DNA of 64,000 nucleotides from contig NC_092050.1 in NCBI RefSeq assembly GCF_003086295.3, forward strand, positions 148,744,699 through 148,808,698, written 5' to 3'. Numbering within the stretch: position 1 is the first letter of the stretch; each line of letters opens with the position of its first letter. The notes under the pieces were generated by a model. That model was not told the origin of the DNA, ran no database searches, and saw nothing but the letters and a program-made list of their open reading frames with translations. This document shows, piece after piece, positions 1 to 11,355 of the stretch. This stretch comes from Arachis hypogaea (taxonomy: Eukaryota; Streptophyta; Magnoliopsida; Fabales; Fabaceae). The position numbers and the translations under genes were made by a program.

Positions 1-2268
1 AGGTATTTTCCAAGTGTTTTGATTTCTTTGAACTCTGTCTGATTTAAAATATTTCTTCTGGTGGTTGGATTAGTATTTTTTGAAAAAACTATAGAAGATT
101 TTGCTGTGTTGATTTTCAAGCTCCCTGCTTTGCAAAATATTTCTATGGTTTCTTTGATGTTCTCTATTTGTTCAGTTGTTGCTTCTACAAAAAGTAACAA
201 ATCGTCAACAAATATTAAACGAGATATGTTAATACCACTTTTTCTAAATATAAACGGGGACCAAAATCCCTCATTTACTCCCTATTAAATGTACTGAGAG
301 AGTTTATCCATACAGATGACGAAGAGGTATGCGGATAATAGATCCCATTGCCTTAATCCTCTTGTTGGATAAAAGGTCTTAGTTTTGTCCCCATTCCAAA
401 GCACATTGTAATTAACTGATCTCACTCCTTCCATTATTATGCTGCTGAGTTTGTTAGGAATTCCAAATTCTTTGAGTCTGTTGAATGAAGTTCCAATTGA
501 TCCTATCATAAGCTTTCTCAAAGTAGATTTTTGTCACCATGTATCATTTTTTCCCTCTCATCCTCCTCATCGAATGCATCACTTCTTTAGCTATGATGAT
601 GTTGTCATGGATCTTCTGTCCCGGTATGAAACTAGATTGGTGAGGGGATATTCTATCATTCAAGAGGGATTTGATTCTCTGAACAATAACTTTAGAAAGT
701 ATCTTATATTTCACATTGCAGAGTGCGATGGGTCTAAATTGATTTATGAACTCTGGGTGATGTGTTTTGGGTATGAGAGCTAGGAGAGTTACATTGGTTT
801 CTTTTATGGTAGTGGGTTCTACCTAATAGATTTATGTGAACTCCACAATCTTATTCTTCATGAAATTCCAGTTATGTTTGAAAAAGGCTACTGAAAAGCC
901 ATCTTCTCCGGGAGCTTTGGTGGACCCAATGCTAAAAAGTTCTTTTTTTATTTCTGTGATTATGGGAAGGGCTTCCATATGCCTGCCAAAAAGGGGATCC
1001 AAGTTAGGTATAGTAATGGACTCAAAAACCAAAGAACAGTTGCTTACATCTTCTTTATAAAGATTTTGGAAGAAACTGGTTACGTAGTTTTTTAAGCTTT
1101 GTTCATCCTCTATCCATTTATCATTTAGGTTCCTCCGCTTTAAGATTTTGTTCTCCCTCCTTCTTATGACAATTTTGGTGTGATAGAACCAGGTGTTTCT
1201 ATCTCCCTCAACTATCCATTATTCTTTGAATTTCTGAAGCCAGAACGTTTCTTCTTTGTCAAGAATTTCATTGGGCTCCTTATTAAGGTTGACTTCGAGC
1301 TAGTCCAGAAAACGGTTTTGGCCATAGTTAGTGCATCTTTGTATGCCTTCCAATCTGTTCATGATCCTCCTCTTAACTTTAAATATATTGCTAAAAACTT
1401 CTTTATTCCAAGTGACCAGTTATTGTCTAATATTAGGGAGAGTGCTCAAGAGGCTATTCTTGATGTTGTTGTTCCATTTTTATGTTAGGAAAGAATCGAA
1501 CTCTGGGTGGTGTGTCCATATTAACTCAAATCTAAAAAGTCTTTTGTGGTTAAGGTTTCCAGAATCATTTTTCGTAATGAGGAGAGGGTGGTGGTTCGAG
1601 TTAGTTCTCAGCAAGACCTTGACCACTGCCTCATGATGGAGAAGTCTCCAAGTTGAGTTAGAGAGGGCACGGTAGAGTCTCTTGAAGACTCTCTCACGAC
1701 CATTCCAAAGTGGACCCTTCTAGGTGAATCTACTTCCACTGAAACCTAGATCAATAAGACCGCTGTCATTGATCCAGTTAGCAAAATGGTTGCATGCTCT
1801 ATTATCATTAGTACTACCTCCCTTTTTCTTCTGTGGCATCTTTTATCTCATTAAAATCCCCTGTGACAATCTAAGGGCTATGAGTTCTATTGGCAATGTT
1901 TAACAGTTTCGTCCACAGGGATCTTTTGTTTTGGGGTTGGGGGCTGGCGTACACATCTGTCATAAACCAATCCTCTTTTTCAGGGGGTTCAATTTTTGTG
2001 TGTATGTACTGTTGGTCAGTTTCTATGGGAGTAATAGTGATACTATTATCATTCCAGTAGATCCATATACCTCCTGAGAAACCATGTGCCTCTTCAATAA
2101 TCAAATTGTTGAAACCAAGATTTCAGATAACAGTTTAGCCCTTTCACCACTAAATTTTGTTTCAAGAAGAATCACAATATCTGGTTTATTTTGTTTGTAG
2201 ATCTTTCTTAAGGTGCGCTTGAATCCTGAGCTTGCCGCACCTTTTACATTCCAAGCCGGAATAATCAT
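1..2268 (-). pseudogene. LINE ORF2 (endonuclease and reverse transcriptase) remnant
   Basis: The likely start is the ATG at 2268, giving MIIPAWNVKGAASSGFKRTL, the normal beginning of plant LINE endonucleases, with LLETKF about 30 residues on. SGGIWIYW (2060-2100) continues the endonuclease. The reverse transcriptase follows: KAPGEDGF (about 905-930), FRPIALCNVKYKILSK and SSFIPGQKIHDNI (600-760), FEKAYDRINW (490-530) and LIFVDDLLLF (about 180-215). The last is the catalytic box with FVDD instead of the usual FADD. Frame changes and stops break the reading at several points. The C-terminal RNase H or zinc part would lie left of the window. Confidence 0.8.
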
Positions 2269-2499
2269 TAAGAAACTGGCAGGATGATTAATTCAGCTGC
2301 GTATCAACAGCTTCAGATTGCCTCAGCTTGTTACTGGTAGGTGTGGTAAAATCCACATTCTTAACAAGATTTTCTATATCGTATTGCATGTCGGTTTCCA
2401 TATCTTCACTCCTATTTTCTCCCTGTTTATCCAGGTCTGGTGGTTTATCCTCCTTAATTTGAGGGGGATTTTGGTGTTGCTCGTTATTCATGTCTTCCT

Positions 2500-4130
2500 G
2501 TTCATGGTACTAATCTAATGTTGGGGTGGCGTCATCTTTGCCGGTGCAGTTTTCTCTATGATTACTTCTAATATTGCTCACTTTTTCTCTGTTGGTATGT
2601 TGTTTCTCCCTATTTTCTTTTGGTTGGGGGCTAAGCCTCCGCTACTGTTGTGTTGCCTTCTTGGTTTTGCTTGTTGTGTGACTTGGATAGGAATTCTCTA
2701 GTGTTTGTCTCATTTGATATTTGTGCTTTCTGGACAGCTTTCCAGGCATTGTGTTTTCTTTTTTGTGCTCCAAGGTTCTCATTGTTATTTGTATCATTCT
2801 TATCTTCTTCCTCTGTGTTGGTTTGCTCTGTCTCAAGCACGCTAAATCTAGTTTTGGATGTTGTGTTGTGCTCTTTTTCTCTGTTTGGGTTGCTAGGGCC
2901 TGCTCCATCTTTGGCTATCTCTTTTCTATTTCTTCTATGCTTTTGGACCACCATCCATAGTCCATAATTATCGCTATTCACTTCTAGAATGGCCTTTCCC
3001 TTGTTTTGACTTCTTTGATCATTTTTCTGATTTTTCTCATGAAGCATCTCCTGGTTTCTGCTTTTTTCCTCTTCTTGTCTGCTATTTTTTTGGTCATCCT
3101 TTTGGTTTTTCTTAGTTTTTTCGATTCTCTCTTTTCAAATGGTGCAATTCTTTTATTCATGGTCTGCTCTCCCACATGTTGAACAGATTTGATAAATTCC
3201 TTCATACTCTACCCTGTACTCTTTGCCGTTTACCATATATCTCCCCATTAGTGGTTGAGTTAGGTCTACCTCAACACATAGCCTAGCAAATTTTTTTCTG
3301 CATAGGTGAGAAGTGTTATAGTCGATTTTGCATGTTTTTCCAACTAGATCACCAATTTTTCTTAGTATTTTCTCACTGTACAGCTCTATGAGGAGTCCTA
3401 GAAGTCTCACCCATGCTGTGATTTATCGGTGGTGGTCATGAGGGGGTTGAAATTTGGCTTCCATAATCTCACAGCCAAGTAATGATCGTATATTTTCCAA
3501 AGTCCTTCCAAAAGGGCATAATCAAGATCTTCCCGGGCATAGAACTTAACCAGATAAAAGTCATTTCCCAAGTCAATGACTCAAGTTTTCCTAGTCTTCC
3601 CTACATATTTTCTATCATGCTCTTCATGGCTACATAGCCAATTTTCCTTTCCATGAGTCTAACGATAAGGGACCTCCGCCATGGCTTCCATAGCTCCTTT
3701 TTTGCCTCTTCATTTATGATGATATTGTAGAGACCGTTCCCCATATCTTCTACTGTGAATTCAGGTTTGTTGTTTCCATTGCTATTTTTTTTTTCTTTTG
3801 ATTCTCTGGATTATCATTTTCATTGTTGTTTTTTTATTCAGGGATTATCTCCTCGTCACTCTCCATTTCGTCATTTTCAAACTCCAGGGGGTCATCTTCC
3901 AAATTTTGGTCCTTGCCCGCAACCATTTCTACATATGACTTGCTTTGTGTTCCTTCCTTAACATGCTCTATCTAGTCTTCTAATATTGGAACCAGTACTC
4001 GCGGTGCAGAGAACTCTATGTCTCTTTTCTCACTTTCTTCACACTTCGCTATAGCAGATCTCGCTCCTGTTCAGATGGGTCTTCCAGTGGTCCCGGTCCG
4101 GTCATGAGGCCGGCTAGGAAGAAGAGATTT
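2500..4130 (-). pseudogene. LINE ORF1 (nucleic-acid-binding protein) remnant
   Basis: This is the RNA-binding first ORF of a plant LINE. On the minus strand, segments read DLGNDFYLVKFYAREDLDYA (about 3500-3580), typical of the DUF4283 domain. They are followed at 3153-3410 by RLCVEVDLTQPL and EGIYQICSTCGRADHE, the C-X2-C-X4-H part of a CCHC-like knuckle. After it comes a lysine-rich, low-complexity tail (2631-3047) containing GLWMVVQKHRR, a motif common at the end of these proteins. Several frame changes separate the pieces, so it is not translatable as a whole. The start is not certain; the reading can be followed back to about 4130. Confidence 0.75.
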
Positions 4131-5292
4131 GACCGTTAGACAAGGCTAGAGAGATGATACAGAGAGAAAAAAGACCGTTGACTAATATTACATCTACTAA
4201 AAAATACTGTGCAGCATATATATATATATAGGTTGTGGTAGGCTTAGAGAAGGGGGTTGAATCTATGCCTTCCTTTTACGTTGCTGTTATGACCCTTTTA
4301 AACAATCTTACAATTCTGATTCTGTTTGAACTCAGCAGCAGAAATTTATGAGACAATTTATTTTTGTCTCATGAATGTCAGAAAACAGAACACAGCAGAG
4401 AAGAGAAAAGCTAACACCAGCATGTATCCTGGTTCGGTTGCCTTGCGCTATGCAACCTACGTCCAGTCTCCTCCACAACAGTGGAAGAATTTTCACTATA
4501 GTTAACAGTATTACATACACCAATTCCACAGGATTGACCCAATCCTTTCACACTCAAGTTCTAACCTAACTTGACATTGGCTATGCTAATACCTAACTAT
4601 TCACTCTTAGTGCTAACCCAACTAAGAAAGGGATACCTCACAGGTACAAGATACAAGACATAGACATACCTAAAGAAATCTGAAGATAACTCTAGGCTTT
4701 TCTCTCAAGTGTATCACTCAGCCTTTTTCCACTCATGGCTTTTACTTGAGCTTTCTCACAATGCCTTTTTCTCTCAAGAAATTACAGAAAGATAAACTTA
4801 GAAAAGTACATTACAATCAGTAAAATATGAAGGAGATTGACTTCATCAACAGCCTCTTTGCTATGTGCAAAACCAGATTTGCAAACCTCAGATACAGTTC
4901 TTCAGTATTGGCCGAATGCTTCTTTGAAAGAAAGCATTATCCAAGTAGAGGAACTTCTTAACAGAACACTGTTCTCACACTCTGGTTTTCTCTCCTTGGT
5001 TTCTGAATGAACAGCAAACCTCTTTTTATCTCCTTGCATGTTGCTGGGTTCTTCTTCCAAGGTCAACACCTTGAGCCTTGAGCTTCACCAATCCACAGAA
5101 TCACTTTTTCACCTTAATCCTTAGAGAAGAAACTTTTCCTCTGACTTCCTCATCTTGACCGAAAGCCATGGAACAGCAACCATAGAAATCTTCCAAAGGT
5201 CAACTTAATCTGAGCCCTTGAAAACCAACTTGGTCCCCAAGTCTTGTTTAAGACCGTAGATACACAGCAGGGAAGAACAGAAATCCTCTTTC

Positions 5293-5297
5293 CCTTG
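5293..5297. repeat. Target site duplication, left copy (CCTTG)
   Basis: CCTTG directly precedes the TG start of the 5' LTR and is repeated at 16123-16127 directly after the CA end of the 3' LTR. Five bases is the expected size for a Ty3/gypsy integrase. Confidence 0.9.
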
Positions 5298-5837
5298 TGT
5301 TCATACCCTGGGTCGAGCTATCCGACCTGGGATGATCAACGATGCAGCGACCGACCTGTTAAGGTCAAGCGGACCGACTTCGTTACAAAGAACTCGGCCA
5401 TACCTACAGGAAAGCCCAATAAAGGGCCCAAATAGAGGAACACGACCCAAATCCAAAGGCAATCCCAGCCTATAGAGATAAAGGCGGTTCCCTTGAAGAT
5501 AAGCTGACTTCACTCAAGATAAGATAAGATAAGATAGGATAACTAACTTATCTTATCAGAAAGGTCAGCCCACGCTACTATAAATTCACTGGAGCACCCA
5601 GGTATAACTCATACTCTAATTCTACTAAAAACCTGCTTAATACCCTTGCTAACTTAAGCATCGGAGTCCCTTGCAGGTACCACCACCTGCCGGTGACAAG
5701 GGATCAGCAGCGTAGCCAGTCCAACAAGTCGGACTGGATAGCTCCGGCCACCATCCACCAGCCGAACACGTCATCTCCGACCAGTTCAGAAGATCTCATC
5801 CGAGATCGACCTGCAGTTTCAGGTAACCCTCGGAACA
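5298..5837 (+). repeat. 5' LTR of the gypsy element
   Basis: 540 bp, from TGTTCATACC to CTCGGAACA, matched over its full length by 15583-16122. It contains a short GATAA-rich run (AAGATAAGATAAGATAAGAT, about 5515-5535) followed by a TATAAAT box at 5579-5585, so the transcription start is expected near 5610. Five positions differ from the 3' LTR: a G/A in the GCGGACC context, T/A just after the TATA box, and C/T or A/G changes near 5689, 5739 and 5766. Confidence 0.95.
5579..5585 (+). promoter_or_regulatory. TATA box of the 5' LTR promoter
   Basis: TATAAAT lies in the middle of the LTR downstream of the GATAA-rich run; the same box is at 15864-15870 in the 3' LTR. Position within the LTR fits a U3/R border. 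Confidence 0.65.
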
Positions 5838-5838
5838 T

Positions 5839-5856
5839 TGGCGCCGTTGCCGGGGA
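5839..5856 (+). other. Primer binding site, tRNA-Asp(GUC) type
   Basis: TGGCGCCGTTGCCGGGGA begins two bases after the 5' LTR. It is complementary to the 3' end of plant tRNA-Asp(GUC) including CCA (from memory of that tRNA). Confidence 0.85.
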
Positions 5857-5878
5857 ACCTGGAAGTCATCCCAAAACC

Positions 5879-7072
5879 ATGGCGGACGACCATGACAACG
5901 ACCACGATTCAGATCTGGAAAATAGAACACCGCACAAAAACGCAGACACTATGCTAAAGGATACCCCAGGATCTAACGGGGATAAAAACTCATCAAATCC
6001 GGGAGTCATGGAAGCACTCCAAGAACGTTTAAAACAACTTGAGAAAGAAACCCAACAACAACGGGAGATCGGAAAAGATCTGCAAAGAGAGGTACGGCGA
6101 CGTCGAGAACTAGAAGAGAAACTACAGCAATTAGAGGCCGACCTCAAAATGAAAGCTCCTCGGACCACTCCTGAGGAAACTTCACGCAAAGAACAAGACC
6201 CATTCACCAGGGAAATTATGAAGACCAAAATTCCAAAAGACTTCAAGCTTCCGAATATGGTTTTGTACGATGGCACCACAGATCCCAACCACCATCTTAG
6301 CAATTTTAGGAGCAGGATGTACCTTACCGATGCCTCAAACGCCGTTCGCTGCAAAGCTTTTTCAACAACTCTCACAAAAACGGCGATCAGATGGTTCGAC
6401 AACCTACCTCCAAAGTCCATCACAAACTTCGACAACCTGGCAAAAAAGTTCCTGGCCAGATTCTCCATCCAGAAGGACAAGGCCAAGCACGCACCCAGTT
6501 TACTGGGGATCAAGCAAGGAGATCGGAAGAGCCTCCGCAACTACATGGAAAGATTCAACAAAACATGCATGGACATACAAAGTTTACCAACAGAGGCTGC
6601 CATCATGGGGCTCATCAATGGCTTACGAGAAGGGCCTTTCAGCCAATCCATATCAAAAAAGTATCCTACCTCCTTAGACGAAGTACAAGAGCGAGCAGAA
6701 AAATACATCAACATGGAAGAGAACGCTCGGTTGGGAGAAACCTCAAAATATGGGGCCTCCTACCGAGACAAAGATAAGGACTCCAAAAATAAAGAAGATC
6801 GACAGAGTGAGAAAATCAAAAAGTACCACAACTATACTCCTCTCAAAGCATCCTTGGTCGACATACGCAAAGAAGTCTGCCATACAGAGAAAATTCCCCC
6901 AGCGCGACCACTCAAAGGCAAAAGGGGAGGAGGAAATCGGAAGGAATATTGTGAATACCACCGGATTCAAGGGCACACTACCAACGAATGCTTCGACTTG
7001 AAAAACATCATAGAAAAATTGGTAAGAGAAGGCAAATTAGATCGATTTCTAGCCACCCGGGGTGATGACTAA
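5879..7072 (+). pseudogene. gag: gag polyprotein of the gypsy element
   Basis: This is the structural capsid/nucleocapsid protein that packages the element RNA. I start it at the ATG at 5879 (MADDHDNDHDSDLENRTPHK), the first ATG after the primer site in the long frame; the reading upstream is LTR. It is 397 residues, then TAA at 7070. A coiled-coil stretch (MEALQERLKQLEKETQQQ, about 6009-6150) is followed by the retrotransposon gag domain with AIRWFDNLPPKSITNFDNLA (about 6385-6445) and YMERFNKTCMDIQ. A zinc-binding C-X2-H-X4-H-X4-C block lies in YCEYHRIQGHTTNECFDL (about 6949-7002), a form seen in Athila/Tat elements. The protease continues in the same frame behind the stop. Confidence 0.88.
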
Positions 7073-7939
7073 AGAAAAAGACGGAGAGACGAAGATAATG
7101 GACGAACTGAACGGTCACCTCGGACACCAGAAAGACACGTCCACATGATACATGGCGGATTCGCAGGAGGTGGAATCTCCAAATCATCCCGAAAGAGATA
7201 TCTCAAAGAAGTATACCACGTTGAGGGAAAGGAGGAAGCACCCGACATCCCGGCGATAACATTTACTAAAGAGGACGCATCCGGCGTCATTCCGGGACAC
7301 GACGATCCCATGGTCATCACAATCATATTAGCAAACGCCAATCTACACCGCACACTAGTGGACCAAGGGAGTTCTGCCGACATCTTATTCAAAACAGCTT
7401 TCGACAAACTCGGTTTAGACGAAAGGGAACTTAGAGCATACCCGAACAATCTGTTTGGACTAGGAGACACCCCGATACAACCATTGGGATACGTATCGCT
7501 ACACACTACCTTTGGAAAAGGGAACCAATCTAGGACCCTCAAAATAGACTACATAGTATTCGACGTAAGTTCAGCCTACAATGCTCTCATAGGTCGGACA
7601 ACACTCAATCAACTCGGCGCCATAGTCTCCACCCCACATCTATGCATGAAATTCCCAACTACAGAGGGGATAGCCACAGTAAAAGCAGATCAAAGGATGG
7701 CACGTCGTTGCTATAACGAGAGCTTAAACCTCAAAGGAAGAGGAGAAGAGTTTCATACAATTGAGCTTGGCGGAGCTCAGCGTCGGGAGGAACTTCGTCC
7801 GCACCCAGAAGGCGAGATAGAGAAGGTTCAGATTGGAGATACCCCGGATAAAACGACTAATATCGGCACAGTCCTAAGAGGAGATTCAAGAAACTCACTG
7901 ATACAATTCCTGCGAGATAATGCCGACCTCTTCGCATAG
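7073..7939 (+). pseudogene. pol: pol, retropepsin-type protease segment
   Basis: This is the aspartic protease that would cut the polyprotein. It lies in the same frame as gag, separated only by the TAA at 7070-7072. The catalytic box is LVDQGSSADILF (about 7357-7392), followed by LIGRTTLNQLGAIVSTPHL (about 7590-7645), the conserved C-terminal block of this family. The segment ends at a TAG at 7937-7939 directly before the region that links to reverse transcriptase (KAADMPVIDP). The stops look like mutations because the same frame continues on both sides. Confidence 0.85.
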
Positions 7940-9052
7940 AAAGCCGCAGACATGCCAGTCATAGACCCTAAGTTAATGTGCCACAAGTTGGCGGTCTATC
8001 CAGGATCTCGGCCGGTGCAGCAGAAGCGAAGAAAGCTCGGACCAGAGCGATCCCGAGCTGTGGAAGAACAAGTGCAAACGCTACTAGAGGCAGGATTCAT
8101 AAGAGAAGTCAAGTACCCACTATGGCTAGCCAATGTTGTTCTGGTGAAAAAATCAAATGGGAAGTGGCGCATGTGTACCGATTACACCGATCTTAACAAA
8201 GCCTGCCCAAAAGATCCATATCCACTCCTAAGTATTGACGCCCTGGTAGATGCTTCCTCCGGATATAGATACCTATCATTTATGGACACCTATTCAGGAT
8301 ATAACCAAATCCCCATGTATCCACCAGATCAAGAAAAAACATCATTCTTGACACCAAAAGCGAACTACTGCTACATCGTGATGCCTTTCGGTCTCAAAAA
8401 TGCGGGAACTACTTATCAAAGGTTAATGAATAAAGTCTTCTCTGCTCACATCGGGAAAATCATGGAAGTTTACGTGGATGACATGTTGATAAAAACACAA
8501 AGCAAAAATACATTACTATCCGACCTGTCCCAAGTATTCGACATTATAAGGAAACATGACATGCGACTCAACCCCGCAAAATGTACCTTCGCAGTTGAAG
8601 CAGGAAAATTCTTGGGATTCATGCTCACACAAAGGGGAATCGAGGCAAATCCAGACAAATGTCAAGCTATACTCAACATGAAGAGCCCAACCTGTGTCAA
8701 AGAGGTACAGCAACTCAACGGGAGATTGGCCGCCCTATCCCGATTCTTAGCAGGAGCTGCGATAAGATCTCTCCCCTTCTATGCTACTTTAAGAAAGGGA
8801 AAACAGTTCGAATGGACGACAGAATGTGAGCAAGCATTTCGGGACTTCAAGGAGTTCTTAGGACGGCCGCCTATCCTATCTCGACCACAAGAAGGAGAAC
8901 CACTTATATTATATCTCGCGGTAGGAAGCCGAGCAATAGCCTCAGCACTAGTCAGAGAAGACGAAAATGGGCAACAACCCGTCTACTTCATTAGCAAAGC
9001 ACTACAGGGATCTGAGCTGAATTACCAGAAAATAGAAAAATTAGCAGGCTGA
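7940..9052 (+). pseudogene. pol: pol, reverse transcriptase and damaged RNase H
   Basis: This part copies the element RNA into DNA. Motifs in order: GFIREVKYPLWLANVVLVKK (8093-8152), WRMCTDYTDLNKACPKDPYP (8164-8224), FMDTYSGYNQI, MPFGLKNAGTTYQRLMN and the catalytic YVDD at 8471-8482. The RT-linked RNase H follows (LYLAVGSRAIASALVRE, about 8910-8960, and YFISKALQGSELNYQKIEKL). After EKLAG there is a TGA at 9050, and the next residues are ILQWAVELSEF, which in related elements lies some 35-40 residues further on. The middle of this RNase H, including its usual TDQP block, is therefore missing. Confidence 0.88.
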
Positions 9053-9628
9053 ATCCTACAATGGGCAGTCGAGTTATCAGAGTTCGACCTCCAATACGAA
9101 GCTCGGACGGCCATCAAATCACAATATCTGGCCGACTTCATCGCAGAATTCACAGATACCCCAGAAACTCCCACAGAATGGAATCTCTACGTGGATGGCT
9201 CCTCAAATAAAACTGGAAGCGGCGCAGGCGTGATCATAGAAAGCAACCAAGGAACTCAAGTTGAGCTCTCCCTCAAGTTCGGATTCCCGGCCTCCAATAA
9301 CCAGGCAGAATATGAAGCACTGTTAGCTGGTTTGAAGCTGGCTAAAGAGGTCGGAGCTCAAAAACTCAACATTTACAGCGATTCACAAGTAGTCACATCA
9401 CAAATAACAGGGAGCTACCAAGCCAAAGATCCCACCATGAAAAAATATTTGGATAAAACCAAGGAACTGCTCGGACAAGTTGGGGAATATATAATCTGCC
9501 ACATACCCCGCGAACGAAATGCCCGAGCTGATGCACTCTCAAAACTAGCCAGCACCAAACCAGGGGGCAATAATAGAAGCCTCATCCAGGAAATGTTGCA
9601 AAACCCATCAATATCGGAAGAGGAATAA
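9053..9628 (+). pseudogene. pol: pol, second (archaeal-type) RNase H
   Basis: A second RNase H domain after the RT/RNase H is the hallmark of the Tat lineage. It starts with LYVDGSSNKTGSGAGVII (about 9187-9240), followed by NNQAEYEALLAGLKLA (9297-9345), IYSDSQVVTSQITG (9371-9412) and IPRERNARADALSKLAS (9503-9553), which carry the expected D, E, D, D residues. The domain looks complete. It ends at TAA 9626-9628; integrase continues in the same frame. Confidence 0.87.
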
Positions 9629-10894
9629 GTCCTGGCCGTAACAAGTCAGGACCAAGGATGGATGACCCCCATAATCAACTACCTCAAAGAAAGAACACTC
9701 CCCGCAGAAGAAAAGGAGGCAAAGAAGTTAAAAAGGGAGGCACAGTACTACACCATCATAAACAACATCCTATACAAAAGAGGAATCTCAATACCTTTAC
9801 TAAAATGCGTACCGACCTCCAACACAAAGGAAGTGCTAGAAAAAATACATAGCGGCATTTGTGGTAATCATCTCGGAGCGCGAGCTCTCACCAAAAAAGT
9901 ACTCTGGGCAGGATTCTACTGGCCAACTTTACAAAGAGAAGCCACAGAATTTGTAAAGACATGTCCACCATGTCAAAAACATGCCAACTTTCACATCGCC
10001 CCACCAGAAGAGCTCATCAACGTGACTTCACCTTGGCCATTCGCAAAATGGGGACTCGACCTTCTCGGCCCCTTCCCACAGGGGTTAGGACAAGTTAAAT
10101 TTCTCATAGTGGGCGTAGATTACTTTACAAAGTGGATCGAAGCAGAACCCCTAGCCAATGCCACCGCTCAAAGAAGTCAAAAATTCTTATATAGAAACAT
10201 CGTCACAAGATTCGGGATTCCATATTCAATAACTACAGACAATGGTACTCAATTCACAGATGCAGGCTTCAGAAAATTAGTAGCCGACCTGAATATAAAG
10301 CACCAGTACACCTCCGTCGAGCATCCACAAGCCAATGGACAGGCTGAAGCGGCTAACAAAGTCATATTGGCTGGACTAAAATGGAGATTACAAAATGCAA
10401 AGGGAGCCTGGGCAGAAGAGCTGCCACAGGTCCTATAGGCATATCGAACAACTCCACATTCAACCACGAAGGAATCCCCCTTCCGATTAGCATACGGAAC
10501 AGAAGCAATGATTCCAGTAGAAATCGAGGAAGGATCGCCAAGAGTAGTTCACTACAATGAAGGAGCGAACTTCCAACTTCAGAGAGAAGAGCTCGACTTG
10601 TTACCCGAAACCCAAGAAAGAGCTCGAATCAGGGAAGAAGCTATAAAATGTTGAATGGCTTCCAGATATAATTAAAAGGTGGTGCCGAGAAGTTTCATAG
10701 AAAATGATCTCATCCTAATCCGAAATGATATCGGAACAACTCGACCAGGAGAGGGAAAGCTGGCAGCAAACTGGAAAGGACCCTACCGAGTTATAGAAGT
10801 GCTTGGAAAGGGCTACTACAGACTATCCGAACTCGACGGACGGGAGCTTCCCAGGTCATGGCACGCCTGCAACCTCAGAAGGTACTACAGTTAG
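9629..10894 (+). pseudogene. pol: pol, integrase
   Basis: Integrase inserts the DNA copy into the genome. The HHCC zinc domain is visible as IHSGICGNHLGARALTKKVL and FVKTCPPCQKH (9848-9982). The catalytic core has WGLDLLGPFPQG, ITTDNGTQF (10230-10258) and HPQANGQAEAANK (10321-10360), giving the D, D and E. The C-terminal part has AYRTTPHSTTKESPFRLAYG, then NWKGPYRVIEVLGKGYYRL (10770-10826) and ends at TAG 10892. Three stops break it at 10436 (TAG), 10652 (TGA) and 10673 (TAA), all with the frame kept. No chromodomain is seen, consistent with Tat. Confidence 0.88.
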
Positions 10895-11339
10895 AAAAAA
10901 GTATATAAAAGATCTCATCATTGGATGCACTCTTTTTCCTGAAAAGGTTTTTTAATGAGGCACCAAGTTGAGACTCAGACGATCCCATATGTATATATTT
11001 CTACCTTTTCTTTTAAATAAAATATTTTTGAAATATTCTACAAAGATTTCAAGACGCATTAATCTGAAGTATTCATCGTCCGATTATAAAGCGACAGATC
11101 TACATAAAGTGAAAAACAATTTCACTGTACGATCACGATAAAGACAAATCGTCCGATAAAGGTGAAAACGCGATTCACCCAAAAGACGATCTAGAGATGA
11201 CAACCACTTTCTACAAATCGGCAAAGATGAACACAGAATAATGTAAGAAGTTATCGAAAGTAATCCAAAAAAAGAACCTGACGAGGTCTTACGGATTGCT
11301 AAAATAGTAACTTAAAGACTGGCCGACGTCGAGAAGTCG
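10895..11339. other. Non-coding stretch after pol
   Basis: No ORF and no recognised motif. The sequence becomes A-rich on the plus strand and leads into diverged units of the tandem array. Confidence 0.5.
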
Positions 11340-11355
11340 GACCAAGTCAACCCAA

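Larger units (their letters stand above)
1..4215 (-). mobile_element. L1-type LINE retrotransposon, decayed, truncated by the window edge
   Basis: Reading the minus strand from about 4215 down to 1 gives the usual plant LINE order: ORF1 with a zinc-knuckle, then ORF2 with an apurinic-type endonuclease followed by a reverse transcriptase. All parts carry frameshifts and stops. The 5' end lies near a short (TA)n tract at 4216-4230; the 3' end lies outside the window, so tail and target duplication cannot be seen. The position of the exact 5' end is inferred. Confidence 0.85.

Noticed and set aside
1180..1636. Plus-strand ORFs over the LINE
   Set aside because: The minus strand carries the endonuclease and reverse transcriptase motifs; these are shadows.
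5301..5513. 70-residue ORF on the minus strand in both LTRs (also 15586-15798)
   Set aside because: Present twice only because the LTR is repeated; no protein features.
5693..5878. Upstream extension of gag from a GTG
   Set aside because: It lies in LTR and primer-site sequence; the ATG at 5879 is the natural start.
5866..6540. 224-residue ORF antisense to gag
   Set aside because: It is the mirror of the gag frame, low in conservation-like features, and matches no family; a shadow ORF.
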